A stretch of 64,000 bases of DNA from Megamerina dolium (lineage: Eukaryota; Arthropoda; Insecta; Diptera; Megamerinidae), in assembly GCA_963854835.1 (NCBI GenBank), contig OY978525.1:5413501-5477500 (forward strand), in the 5' to 3' direction. The translations under genes and the position numbers were made by a program. Shown one piece after another: positions 46,585 to 58,753 of this stretch. Position 1 is the stretch's first letter, and each line of letters opens with the position of its first letter. The notes beneath the pieces were generated by a model that saw nothing but the letters and a program-made list of their open reading frames with translations, was not told the DNA's origin and ran no database searches.

Positions 46585-47370
46585 TAGATAGATTCCTCCC
46601 GATAGTGTGCAGCTTCAACAAAAAAAAAAAAAAACAGTACTGGAAGATAAGCTCTGCTAGAGGATTATTGAATTGAAAGAAAACATTATTGAGACATTAC
46701 CAACAGTTTCACGAAAAAAGAAAAGTTCTGCCATTCAGAACCGAGCAACATTAGGCGATACATTCTAATTCTGTCTAGCTGAAAATATAAAATAAAAAAT
46801 ATACATAAGATAAATTCTTAACCATTTTCTACAAAAACAAGCCATTCTCATGAAAATAAAATATGACGAAACTTTAGAGCGTGATATTGTAACGCGTACC
46901 TTTTGTTTCCCAGCTGAGGTATGGCTCAGTCAGCAAAGGTTGAACAGAGCAGCGTAAAACTCTTGTTGTAGGAGGAGGAGGACCGAATTCCGCACAATTG
47001 CCTATTGGCAATCAAGTCACCGACACTAGACGAGTATTCGGCTCGGTATTAATGGGACTACTACTTTGTTGTATTTTTTTCCTTTATTTCCTTCTTTTTA
47101 CAATTTTTCAATACAAATTCAATTTCTTATTCTATGCCTAACTGGAATACCTAACCTTACTTATACAATGAGGGTTTATAGGATTAACCAGTGCCATCTG
47201 GTCACACCTAATGAATCAGTCGCGTGGCAGATTCGCCTCGGCAGAAGTCTCCCAGCGACTGATAGTTGTGTATGGTAGCCTGATACAGGGGTCTCTTGTA
47301 TCTAGTACCCTGGCCTCAGACCTAGAAGAGGGAGACCTTTATAGCAATATATATGGTATATACGGCTGTT
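46585..47370. other. Spacer with GC-richer patch, unassigned
   Basis: A stretch at about 46900-47340 is GC-richer than its surroundings and may be old repeat. No ORF with recognisable motifs. Confidence 0.35.
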
Positions 47371-47374
47371 CAAA

Positions 47375-47413
47375 AAAGTAGTCGCCTGCTGATGGCTCGC
47401 AGGCGACTACTTT
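47375..47413. repeat. Perfect 15-bp inverted repeat (hairpin)
   Basis: AAAGTAGTCGCCTGC, a 9-base loop, then GCAGGCGACTACTTT. The stem is perfect and GC-rich in an AT-rich setting. Confidence 0.9.
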
Positions 47414-47736
47414 AAGTGAGCGATCGAATACAGGCAGCCTCTTTTAAAGCAATAACTACTTATAGCCGCCATGCGAATTACTGCCAGCGCGACTACAAAA
47501 GCACTCATTCGGGTAGCAAGCTACTCGAACGGGCCGATTCAAAATATTCACCAAGATCGTTTCAAATAGTATCTCGGGTTACGACTTACTCGATCAAGCA
47601 TCGATTGGTTTTTATTACCATTTTTATCATATCTTACGTCGGCAAGTCATACACCTTTAGTACATAACTATATATAAAGCATTTAAGAATTATGTAGTAT
47701 AAAATTCCTATGATGCTACATTTTACGTCCAGTGAA

Positions 47737-47858
47737 GATTCATTTGATTGCTTCTTCTTTCTCTGTCATCATAGTACACGAGTATGTGTATGGGTGTATA
47801 CATCAACTGATATTACTGTATGACGACAATAAGGAGAAGAAGAAGAATCAAATGAACT
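47737..47858. repeat. Imperfect long inverted repeat
   Basis: The left arm (about 47739-47775: TTCATTTGATTGCTTCTTCT...) pairs with the right arm (about 47815-47858: ...AGAAGAAGAATCAAATGAAC) over some 35 bp with a few mismatches and a loop of about 45 bases. Confidence 0.65.
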
Positions 47859-49600
47859 TTTCTATGATACACATATTTGCATATGGTTTATTTATTGTTG
47901 GTACGTTTAATATTTAACACAAGCTTAGTTTTGACCTGTTACAATATCTCCAAATCGAGCGTATAGTATTCAGTAAATTCTTACCTAATTTTGCTTGATT
48001 TTGATAAAAAAAAATGTATTTTTAATAAAAGTGCTTGAAGCTCATTAGCAACATTATTGAATCAACAAGAATGGCCTGTGGCATATTTAATGTTTGTATC
48101 TTTACAAATATAGTAAGCAATTAAGGGTTAAGAAAGAAGAAATTAGTGTATGCAACATATGTTAATATTTTAAATAGACTCTCATAATTTTTACTAATTA
48201 ATTATGTAGTTTTAAATGGTTCTAAATAAACAAACAACTATTAACTACTAATGGCGCATTTAAATGGTTTGTAATTTGGTTTAGACAAAGAATTCAAAGC
48301 AAAAAAAAATACAAAACAGTATCTCTATCTTTCTGAGTGATAAGTTCAAGTTCAATGTTCGTTTAATAGTAAAAATGAATATTTCATAAATATTTAATTA
48401 TCACACAAACACAAAATAGAAATGATGGTGCATTTGTAAAAATAAATTTCAATATAATAATAATCAATTTAGAACAAGTTTACAAAAAAAAAAAAAAAGA
48501 ATAATAATTAAACAAGAAACAATAAAATGGAATAAAAATTAACAAAAACAAAAGTAACGAGTCTCTATTGTCTTTTTATAGTTCAAAAAAACAATAGATT
48601 CATAAAAAAACACAATATATAAAGACGTAAAAATTCATTTTTCGTGGTATGATAATGTTATATTTATGAAAATCAATTTTTTTTTTTTGGATAAGATGAT
48701 GAAATTATTTGCTAATACATATTATAGTATATTCAACACATTTTTCCAATATGAAGAACATAAAATGATCGATTCAATTATTGCAAATTTATGTTATTGA
48801 TGTCATTTAAGTTTTGTCCAGTTTTGAAAACTAGTATCTATGATTTTGTAAGCATGTGATTCGTTTTTAATATAAAAAAAAAATAAAATCGACTACTACT
48901 AATAATAACAAGTGGTTCACTTTATCAAGATTATATAAGTTCTAACAGTAAAAGTATTTAATTGTTATTGCTTTTATAAGTTTTTTTTTTTATTTTTAGA
49001 GTCTGATTATAATTCCACGAGCGTTGCTAAAAGTATACACATAATAATGATGTGACTTTTAGTAATAGTATTATATAAGTATTTAAAGAAGTGTGACAGC
49101 TAAGAAGAGAGTAAGCTTTTGAAGCCATGAAATGTCATTTAACTCTCAATACTGGTAATTCAATTGCTTAAATATATTCAAATATAATTTCTTTTCAAGG
49201 AATTTGCTTTGCAACATGGAATTGTTGAGTTTTGCCAACTAACAAGCCTGCCGAAAAATGTGCATAATTATAGCACAAAGTTTCTCCCTATCTGTCATAC
49301 TATATTTGAAACTCCATTATAATTTCCTACAAATTGTTCATTTTAGATCAATCTTTGCCTCAAAAAATTAACAAAAAACCAAAATCTTTTCAATTTAATC
49401 TCAACAAATTTATATTTTTTCATTCATTTCGCGATGGAAAATTATGAGAAAAAAAAAACAATTTTTTCTTTTTTTTTTTTACACAATTCATAAATACTAA
49501 TTGTATGTAAAATTAAAAAAAAAAATGTATATATAAACATACATATATACACATTCAGATGGAATCAGACCAAAATACTAAAGGTCAAAGATCAGCTCAT
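47859..49600. other. AT-rich non-coding DNA, downstream of cuticle gene 1
   Basis: No gene. The end nearest 49600 should include the 3' UTR of the cuticle gene; I see no convincing poly-A signal close to its stop. Confidence 0.45.
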
Positions 49601-50185
49601 TTAATGCCTTCTGCCGTGTTGGCTGTAAACTGGGGGGGCAGCACGGTTTTGATATTGATCCTCCTTTGATGGATGAGTACGAATATATTCCAACGATCTC
49701 AAGATAGCTTCTGGGATTGGTGGGCCAACGGGCAACACATCACTGGCTGGCTGGTAGCCATTCTCATCGGCAACATAGACTACTTTCACTGGTACACCTT
49801 CGGGTGATATGTAGGAGAAATCACCGTGCACATTACCGTAAGCATCACCGGAGGCTTGAGCATGAATACCATTGGTGGTCTCCAAAGCATAATCGTAACC
49901 ATCGGCACGTACATCAGAGCGTAACAGTTTTACTTCGGCATGAGCATCATCGGAGCTGCCGTGGTGTGATACATGTTGAAGATAGGCTGGGCTGAGAGCG
50001 CAAGCTGTGGCAATGACTGCACATAAGATGGCCTATAGAAAAATGAGAATACGATTTTTAATCATTTCAGTATTGTATCATCGTATAGCTAGTGTATGAA
50101 TGTTGCAGGATAACTCTCAATTACAGTTGTATATCCGTTTGACATTTTGAGTCGTATCCACAAATGAACTTACCAATTTGAACAT
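49601..50185 (-). CDS. RR-1 cuticle protein 1 (chitin-binding type 4 domain)
   Basis: A structural protein of the chitin-based cuticle, secreted by epidermis. Exon 1 coding is only 12 bases (50185-50174, MFKL), followed by donor GTAAGT. Exon 2 runs from 50032 (acceptor TTCTATAG) to stop TAA at 49601-49603. Together they give a signal peptide, MFKLAILCAVIATACA, then HAEVKLLRSDVRADGYDYAL and ETTNGIHAQASGDAYGNVHG. The RR-1 consensus FSYISPEGVPVKVVYVADEN is followed by GYQP and PPIPEAILRSLEYIRTHP. The four-residue first exon is typical of insect Cpr genes. Close to Edg78E/Lcp-type proteins; the exact orthologue is not assigned. A sister gene lies 4.1 kb away on the other strand. Confidence 0.93.
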
Positions 50186-50237
50186 TTTTGCTAATTTGAT
50201 GAGATACGTTGATAGTGGTAAGAAGCTACGATTGAAC

Positions 50238-50272
50238 TGATGCTTCAAATAGCGTTAGTTTGCGTATTTATA
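50238..50272 (-). promoter_or_regulatory. Core promoter of cuticle gene 1
   Basis: TATAAATA on the minus strand (50272-50265) and an initiator ATCAGTT with its A at 50238, 34 bases downstream. The ATG follows about 53 bases later. The same spacing is seen at cuticle gene 2. Confidence 0.75.
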
Positions 50273-51229
50273 AGAGAAATCTGTCAATACCAAAAGTCAA
50301 ATAGCCGAAAATATCAACGATGCTGTTGTATTGATGTACGCGACAAGAAGAGACCGAACGATGACGATGATTTATAGTTTCTTGCCAATTATGCGTGTAA
50401 GATACATAATATATGTTGATTTGTATGAAATCAACATATAGAAATAATAAATATTTTAAACTTGATTTGATTTTGTGATAGAAATAGAAAAATTCAATAG
50501 TATAGCGCATAAACCCAATAGGAAAGTGCCTTTACTTTCGTTACAATGTATTACAACATAAATGAGAGCATGCTATAGGAATTGGTTTGGCTGACCTGTA
50601 CTTGTGATTTTGCTTGTAAGGCTGGTAGTATTCAACTTTATGGTTCGTTAACAATTTAGACACTAAAGCTAGATGGCTGCAGAGCCCATGGGATTATTCT
50701 AGTGTTCTTGGCTGAAACTGAGGAGGACTGTTAGGCTTTAAACGTCGCTTTATTGTAGAAGAATATATGCGCCTGCCCTGTTTGAGAAAAAGTGCATGTC
50801 GTATTGGTTGTTAAATCTCTTGTAAAATAATATTGAAGTCATAGAAAGAGCCTCTACTTCAGATGTATGGAGTTCTTTGCTTTACGCAGCTCCACAGTTA
50901 AGATTATTGATCAGTGATGGGCCTGAGGGCATTTGTCAAATTACCTCTGAGTCGTTGATTCACAATCCGTATTGCGTAATGACGGAATTACTCTCAGTTT
51001 TCATTCTAACCTTAAAAAACATGCCAAAACAACCGAAAATCTTTTTTTATTGTAGTATTAAAAAAAAAAATGTTGAAGTTGACGTTGTAGTTCTGTATGA
51101 GTTTTTGACTACAAATACTATTAATCAGAACAACGATCTGAGCCAATTAACCATGTTTGGTGGTCTCTCGGTCCGGTCTATCTGCCTTTTCACTCGAAAA
51201 TTGGCATAATGATAGAGGGAATTAGCTAG
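50273..51229. other. Upstream region of cuticle gene 1 and unassigned sequence
   Basis: No second gene recognised. The 110-codon plus-strand frame (50877-51209) has no family motif and no promoter; a decayed repeat is possible. Confidence 0.4.
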
Positions 51230-52385
51230 AAATTAGTACATAAAATTATTTTCATCAACAAAAAGACGAGTTGAAAAATGAGTGTAATACGATGAAATCC
51301 ACGCCTACTTCCCATACAAAAAGTATGTTGTTGAGTGTGTATTTTCACACATTTTGTGCATGAAAATATAAAATTATCAAGCTGAAATGTGATATTTATA
51401 ATTATATTTGCTAATGAATGGATGTGTTTTAGTTTGGGCGGAATTGGATAAATATCACGACTATCTTTCATACAAATGTTAGTTTTCGTAAGTAGGTTTT
51501 TACACTTTTGCACCCGAAAATATCAAGTTATTAAACTGAAACTCAGCACATGTGATTATATTTGCTAATAAATGAAGAATTTAAGAAATGGGTGGAATTG
51601 GATGAAAACCACGCCTACCTCCCATACGAAAATTGGCTTTCGTATGTATGTTTTCACATTAATAGAAACTTTGCAAATGTGTAATTATATTTGCTAATGA
51701 ATAAAGAATTTTGAGATTGGATGGATTTTAATGGAAACCACGACTACATTACATACAAAAGGTGGTATCCGTATGGATATTTCTACACATTGCGTCCGGT
51801 AAATATAAAGCTATTATGCTGAAACTCAATACATACAATTACATTTACTAACTAATGAATAAGTTTAAGAATGGATATAATCGGACAAAAACTACGGCTA
51901 TTTCTTATACAAAAGTTGGTTTCCGTATGTGGGTTTTCAAACTTTGTGCCCGAAAATACAAAGTTATGGTGCAGAAACTTTCTAAATATAATTATATTTA
52001 CTAATGATTAGACAAGTTTGAGATTGGACGTAAGCGAATAAAAATTACAGCTACCTCCCATACAAAAGTTGGTCTCCCTATATGAGTTTTCAAACTTTGT
52101 GCCCAGGGATGCCAAGCTATGGTGCAGAAACTTACTGAAGATGAATAAATTGGCTCACGAATGGTTATGATTGAATTTGAATGTAATCGGATGAAAACAA
52201 CACCTATCTCTAGTACAAAAGTATGTTTTCGAATGCATGTTTATTGACTTTGTGCAAGAACATAAACAAATATAGGACTGAAACTCAACACAAATGATTA
52301 TTCATATCAAAGAGCAAATATGTTTGAGGAGGGGCATTATCAGATGAAAACCACGCCTACCTTGAGTATAAAAGTGTTTTTTTTT
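51230..52385 (-). repeat. Tandem array of the 152-bp family, locus D (inverted)
   Basis: Same unit as loci A and B but on the minus strand. CCTCCCATACAAAAGTTGG or variants recur near 51311, 51462, 51628, 51754, 51900, 52052, 52208 and 52352 (mean spacing about 150). Each is followed by GTTTTCAAACTTTGTGCCCG, AAAATATAAAGCTAT and AGCTGAAACTCA-like words, the reverse of the locus A order. Units are diverged from each other. The array ends at a T-run directly before a LINE remnant. Confidence 0.8.
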
Positions 52386-52394
52386 TTGCAATAG

Positions 52395-53250
52395 TAAGTA
52401 AGTTTTTCAGAAAGACTGCACTGTGGGATGTCATTTCGACTTCCTGACGTTTGCACTGTCTTTCAGGCACGCAAATTGAGAAGGCAGCTAGTCTAATACA
52501 AGATAGCACAATTCCACCTTCGAATATCACTATCGTTGTAGACAGTCAAGCGGCACTGAAGGCAATTGAATCCAGAACAATCAAGTCAAAAATCGTGCTG
52601 AAATACCGAGCTTTATTATGTGACATAGAAAACTACAGAGTTTCTCTTTCCTGGGTTCCTCGACATAGTGATATTGTGGGAAACAAGCTGGCAGATGAAA
52701 AGGCCAGGAGGGAATCCAGTATGGACGCCAATGAGGCCGACGACTCAGTACAAATTCCGCTTTGCGAACTGTTTGGGTGTATGGAAGAAATAGGATTTTG
52801 AGATATTCAGGTCTTATGGTCTAGGCTAGACATGAGAAAGCCGAGGGTACTTCTGTCCTTAGCGAAGCCTGCAGTTAGAATTCTAACCGGGGTGCTCACT
52901 GGGTGTATACCGACGAGCGGACTGCGTAGGGGTTGCCAAGATGAAGAGGAAGAAGAATCTATAAACCACTATCTATGTCTCTGTCCAGGACTACAGACAA
53001 AACGACTTCAATATTTGGGGTCTCGTTTCTTCACAGGACTAGATGAACTTGCGAAAGTGGACTTAAAAGAGCTTCTTAACTTCATATGGAGAACCAGATG
53101 GTTCAAGAAGGATGACACATCAACACTGGTTACTCTGGGAAGGCTTGCCTCCTCCGGAAATGAAGGACAATCACAATGGGCAATTAATCCCTCAGAGTGG
53201 AGGTGTGAATACATGTTCACACACGCCCTTCAAACCTAACCTAACCTAAT
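52395..53250 (+). mobile_element. LINE remnant with RNase H domain and CCTAA tail
   Basis: The frame at 52451-52801 carries IEKAASLIQDSTIPPSNITI, VVDSQAALKAIES (RNase H Asp), ALLCDIENYRVSLSWVPRHS and GNKLADEKARRES. After one stop, the frame 52832-53239 carries AVRILTGVLTGCIPTSGLRR, a zinc knuckle INHYLCLCPGL, and the conserved tail region. The end is tandem CCTAA (53234-53250). The copy is 5'-truncated within RNase H. Only one stop interrupts about 260 codons, so it is relatively young. I/R1-like by domain content; not confirmed. Confidence 0.85.
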
Positions 53251-54133
53251 TACGTTCAATATAAGTTTCTCTTTGAATTATTATACCTGCGTTACCTACG
53301 TAATGTAAGTGACTAAAATTTCTTAAATGTATCCCTTTTTGTATGAGATGATCAGAGGCACTTCATATGGTCTTAAGCGGAGAAAATCAATTTCGCAAAC
53401 ACCTTACATGCTTTCCTGTTGGGGAATAGTGCAACACCCACATAAATACACATGCACGTATTATTTTTATTGTTACAAATAATTCTACATAAATAATATT
53501 TCAAATATCAGAGTATGTACAGCATCATCATCATCATCACATTAGATCACAGCGCTAATATGCATTCATATGCGACACATTAATACTGCGGCGCATTCAA
53601 TATCGCAAATTCATATTGAATATTTCAAGACCGATAATAAATAACTGATGGAAAAAAAAAATCATTTACGAGTACTAAAATAATAGAACTGGTTGGTAAT
53701 AACAGGCCAAAATGCCAGTAAGCTAATATAAATACCAACATACATATGCACGGGTACAATTATGAATATTGGTATGTATTGGATATTTGGTTACTTTGAC
53801 GCGCTGCTTTGGTGCTTAATTAAAACGATTAGCTAAGAAATAGAATATTAAGTATTTCGTTAATAGGAACAATAGAGCAAAAAATCATAAAAAGTACATA
53901 AATTTTGAACTCGAAAACTTGTTAAGCAATAACGGTCATTATTTAGAATTCATTTTTTTTTTTCGTTCTCTACTTTCGCTCACTCTTAATGCCAAGAACA
54001 AGTTGGACAAGTATTTAGATGCGACAAAGAAATTTGTTGCATTTTACCGCTTTCGCAATTATGTATTGTACTTGAACTAATTATTCACTTGACCATCCAT
54101 AGTAAAAGTTAAAATAACTTTCTATGAAATTTG
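53251..54133. other. Upstream region of cuticle gene 2
   Basis: AT-rich; contains a short CAT/ATC microsatellite (53521-53539). No other gene. Confidence 0.45.
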
Positions 54134-54168
54134 TATAAAAATGAAGACAAAATAGTTAAACAATATCA
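54134..54168 (+). promoter_or_regulatory. Core promoter of cuticle gene 2
   Basis: TATAAAAA at 54134-54141 and an initiator TATCAGTA with its A at 54168, 34 bases downstream; the ATG is about 91 bases further. Confidence 0.75.
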
Positions 54169-54258
54169 GTACGGGATAAGTATTCAAGTGTTCGATTTAT
54201 TTAGTTCAATTGTGAAGTAGGAATACCCACCAAAAAAATTAAAAAAAAAAAATAAACA

Positions 54259-54710
54259 ATGTTCAAATTTGTAAGTAGTAACTATTAGAAGAAAAAAAAA
54301 AAAATGTTTGTGATTTTTATCAAAAATTCATTTACTACTTTACAAAGGTGTGCGTTTTTGCCTTGATTGCGGCTGCTACTGCTATAGGTACTGATGATGA
54401 GCATGCTGAGATCAAATTACTAAAATCTGATGTACGCGCCGATGGATTCGATCATGCTCTGGAGACATCCAATGGTATTAGCAGTTCTGCATCCGGTGAT
54501 GAACACGGTAATATTCATGGCGAATTCTCATGGGTTGATCCAAAGGGTGAACTCATCAAGATCAGCTATATTGCCGATGAGAACGGATATCAACCTATCG
54601 GTGATGCTATACCCACACGTCCACCAATTCCAGAGGCCATCATCAGATCAATCAATTATATTAAAGCGCATGAACAATTGGAACCGGGCCACTCACGTAC
54701 CAGGCATTAG
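54259..54710 (+). CDS. RR-1 cuticle protein 2 (chitin-binding type 4 domain)
   Basis: Exon 1 coding is 54259-54270 (MFKF) with donor GTAAGT. Exon 2 is 54348-54710, after acceptor TTTACAAAG, with a 77-bp intron. The signal peptide is [16 protein letters not shown]. Then [20 protein letters not shown] and [20 protein letters not shown], followed by the RR-1 core [24 protein letters not shown] and [18 protein letters not shown]. Total about 124 residues, normal for small RR-1 proteins. It aligns throughout with cuticle protein 1, including intron position and phase, so the pair arose by inverted duplication. A poly-A signal lies at 54899-54904. Confidence 0.93.
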
Positions 54711-54898
54711 ACCATCGAATATTGATGTACTTCTTACGTACTGATTAAGTTTTGTTTTTTTTTTTTCTATTCGTGATCTTTATGCAAGTGAGCCTCTATA
54801 TAAACTCTGTGTTAATTCTTTGTCTATTTAAATAATTTCTCTAACATCATATGTGCATAATAGTCGCAAAATCTTGTTTATTTCTTGTGTGAATTCGT

Positions 54899-54904
54899 AA
54901 TAAA
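54899..54904 (+). terminator. Poly-A signal of cuticle gene 2
   Basis: AATAAA 189 bases after the stop codon. Confidence 0.55.
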
Positions 54905-55319
54905 TCAATATAGTGTATTCACTTATTTCTAGTCGAATATTGAATTTATTTTTTATTCAACGAAATTAGCGCTAAGGTGCAAAGACGATAGAGTGCGATT
55001 GAAAGCATTTTGTCTTGTGGAAAGTGCTCTCACGTCCTTAGAAGGCACCATGAGAGTATACAAATGAAAGGGTGTCATGCAAGTAACATTTTTTCATCAC
55101 TCATCACGCAGACATTCATTTTCTTTTTCCAAATATGTGATTTTACAACTTGGGGTACTACGCTTACATTGGCCTGAAATTTTTCAGAAAAACGGGTGTT
55201 TAGTTCTCAATTAAGCATATCGAAATGGAAGCTCATATTATATATTTATCTATCACGGTATTATTAGTAGGTTTTCTCTCCGCAAGTGGACAACTAAAGT
55301 CATTCAATTCGTTTACCTA

Positions 55320-55960
55320 ATAAACGATTTTTAGGCTGAAGTTCTAGCAATCAGAAAGCTATGTCCGTTAATTGGAAACCATACCAGGTTACCATATTCG
55401 TCGATAGTAAGAGAATGCAGGGAGGAACTGATTGAACTAAATCGATTAGCTGATATCACATCGGTCAAAGGAATATTGAAGCGGCTCTCACTTCCTTCAA
55501 TTGGTCTGCCTCTGATGCTTCTGTGGGCAAATAGGTTCGCTCTCCCATATAGGTTGTTTATGGAAGCAGCTATCTTCATTATCCTCATCTAACAAACAAG
55601 ATGTGCAGCATATTACGTTTGACTTGGCTTGTATATAGTATGATTCGAACCCTAGAACTCATCGTCAGAGGCCATATCAATACTGAAAAACTTACGGCTG
55701 TTTGATCAGATGACTAGCTGAGGAAAGCTAGATTAGAAGGTGACACTACCCCACTCCCGCTCTGTGTGAACGGTTCAAACAATAAACCTGATGTGTTGCC
55801 CGACTTCCAAAAACCGGTCCGAAGAACCTATATTTTAATTGGACGGGGTGGATCTAGTTAGATCCGCTGTCATCTACCTAAAAAATTTTCTGTGAGGTCT
55901 GTGATGTCAAAACAGCATTTATTGTATGACAAACTACTGAATCTATGGATCAGCCACTAA
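55320..55960 (+). mobile_element. Probable LINE RNase H remnant, badly decayed
   Basis: The frame from 55335 reads AEVLAIRKLCPLIGNHTRLP and later ECREELIELNRLADITSV, resembling the AEVxAI and mid RNase H region of I/Jockey-type LINEs. The rest is too broken to read. Flanks show no tail or target duplication. Confidence 0.4.
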
Positions 55961-56082
55961 AACCAACCAATAAACAAAAGAAGCTGTAAAAACAAAGGAA
56001 GCATTTATGTGATTCGGAGATTATGAGACCCAATGCTTACAAATAAAGTAAATATGATTAATTTGAATAAAAAAATTAAGTA

Positions 56083-56335
56083 AATATGTGGCACTTAAAG
56101 CCCCGAAGTGCTCATTGGCCGAGCTTCTCTTCCATTACTGTTGTGCGTGTTAAATTTTTGGACAGTATTAGAAGGGACCTACAAGGCAAGAACCCTTGTG
56201 ACATCACTTTTTCTGAGCTTTGTCACAGAGTTCTTTTAGAAGCTTTTTCATGGCAAGTTGTTACTGTTGGAACAGGTGGGTACCGTTCGAAAGAAAAATC
56301 TTTTCGAAAGAATGATTCTTTAGTACAGTTGTAAT
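56083..56335 (-). mobile_element. tRNA-derived SINE copy 5 (head missing)
   Basis: Contains the 3' end (AATATGTGGCACTTAAAGCC on the plus strand), ACTGTTGTGCGTGTTAAATT, TTTCTGAGCTTTGTCACAGA and GTACCGTTCGAAAGAAAAAT. The tRNA-like head is absent; the copy stops at about 56335. Confidence 0.75.
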
Positions 56336-56420
56336 ATTTTCTATTGACTTATTTGCTTGTAGCTGGATTTTGTCATCGAGCACTTTGGTTACCAGCACTA
56401 TCTGTTGTAGGTTGATGTTA

Positions 56421-56456
56421 TCTTCTCTCTATTTCTCTCTCTCTCTCTCTCTCTCT
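56421..56456. repeat. (CT)n microsatellite
   Basis: CT dinucleotide run with interruptions. Confidence 0.85.
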
Positions 56457-58753
56457 TGCGTTTTGCTACTTCGTTCGCTATTTTCGTAAGAGAAGTCAAG
56501 TGAAAGATGTCTGGCCTACATCTGATTTCTGCCGTCGAATGTAATGTAAAAAATAGTGGCGACTTCATTTAGAGATGAGATGTTTCCAAATTTGTCACTC
56601 CTCCTGACCAATGAAAACAAACTCGAAGTGATAGAGAAAAGTGAACGTTTCACACTGGTTTCATCGCTTTGATAAATCTTAGAAGGGCTTTATTTGGTTG
56701 GTTTCGTTTGGGCCACATATATCGGGATGCTTGAAATTCAGTGCTTGAATTCCAACTTCTGTTCACTTTTTCCTTTATTGTGGTCTCAATTTGGTTTTGT
56801 ATTTTCCTAACTGCTATAAAAATATTTACCATCTGGTACCCCTCAGGTTGACCCTATGCATATGTCGCACAATTTCCGACAATTCCTTTGCCGGGTTCTA
56901 TAAGATGGGAGCTTGTCGTATACTATTGGATAGAAAATCAAAGTTAAAGTAAATAAGCAAATTTTTTATTGATTTTGATTCAACATTCTGAGAAAATTAT
57001 AACTTTTATTTTGTAAATGATCAAATTGAGTTAAAATAATTTGATCAAACCATTTATTTTCCTAATGAGAGGATTTCATTTTAATTTTTTTATACAAAAT
57101 GAAGTGAAATAGCAAACGTGACAATATGTTTACGTTACATTAAAATTGAAAATAAATATAATAACAATATATTTTATATAATAATCTATATATTGTATTA
57201 CAGAAACACTCTTCATCACCCTATATATCAAATGTAAAACGTTATGAGCTATTGTACTGAAATTTGAAATGTAAGTTGTCGGTATCATACTAAACATTAT
57301 AAATGGGCAGAGATGGATCAAAGGAGTGTGGTAGCACTTTTATAACCAAAATAGATAATAGTAATTTTTTCGTAGAAATAGACACTGGCCATAGACGGAA
57401 TTAATGTTGGTCTTTTTTTTTTTTTTTCATTTTTGATTGACATATTAGAGATAAGAAAGCATACAATTTAGTTTTGGAATAGGAAAACAATGAAATCCAA
57501 AGACAAAAATTAATTTGGTAGATTTTCACCTAATCATACATTTTTTATGTGATTCCAATATAGCAATTTGAACTTGCCTTGACGTATCAATTAACTTATT
57601 TGGCAGGTGTGTTTTTTTAACGATTGACTTCTATAAAATATATAAATAAATATTATATGCGAATGTGGGTACAATATAATGCAATGCATATCGTACGATA
57701 TATTCGAGTTCGAAAACAAATAAAAGACTGAATGAATATGTATTTGAAGGGCACACTTGCATGGTATGACATGTTAATATGGTTAACTTAAATTATGTGG
57801 GAATAGTTGTTAGCAATTTATATGGACAACATAACTATCAAATCGATCAAATTGTATGGTCATGTTGAAAACGATATTATTAACCATGTCACATATGGTC
57901 ATATTCATATAAATAAAAGAAATTTTGCAAATATCTATCAATTTAGATAGTTTCATTTTTTTTGTTTTTCATATTCAAATCTATTTTTGTATTTTACTTA
58001 TATATATTATTAAAATAAATAATAAAAAAAAAGTTTTTTTTTTTGGAATCAATTTTATCGATTATTAATTTTATTATCCATTGCTACTACTATTTATATT
58101 GTATGTAGTGTGTGTTTAATAATTTTTATAACCATTGTCATTATAATAAGCTGATTAACATGTATATAGTATTTGAAACGTTTATTGACACATTTCTTGA
58201 GCACGATGTTTTTTACTATTGTTTTTATTATTGGATCTGTTTTTTGTTTATTTATAGTAATAGCTATAATATTATTGTGGGAAACAAGCTCAATTATAGT
58301 ATATAATAAATATTAGTTTTATACATATATTGTTGTCACTTTAGCAATAAATATACGCATGCGTGCACGTGTTTCGTATGACCATTCCATATGTTAGGCG
58401 GCGTCTATAAAAGAAAAAGTATTTTTTAGTTTTAGGTCAGTTCTTTTTAATTGGTTGACTTAAATATGTTACATGGAGCTATACCTTCCTTATTTAGTTT
58501 ATATTTAAGATTGTGGTATATATTCCATAGAAACTTTTTTAGGTGGGTGTATTTTATTATACTAACAAATGCAGAGTTAGTTAGTTGCACATTAAGTTTG
58601 ATTAGAAGTTACAATTAGCCATTAAAATACTGAGTGATGAGTGTAGGTAGATGGCAATAAAATATTTTATTCAAATAAATATACTCAGTACCTTGATCAT
58701 ATTACTTTGCAATGTATTATTCTTAAACTTCATGAATTTTATTTTTTATTTAA
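56457..58753. other. AT-rich non-coding DNA
   Basis: No gene or recognised element; homopolymer runs near 57412-57428 and 58035-58045. Confidence 0.5.

Noticed and set aside
49717..49995. 92-codon plus-strand open frame, His/Arg-rich
   Set aside because: Antisense shadow of the cuticle protein 1 coding exon.
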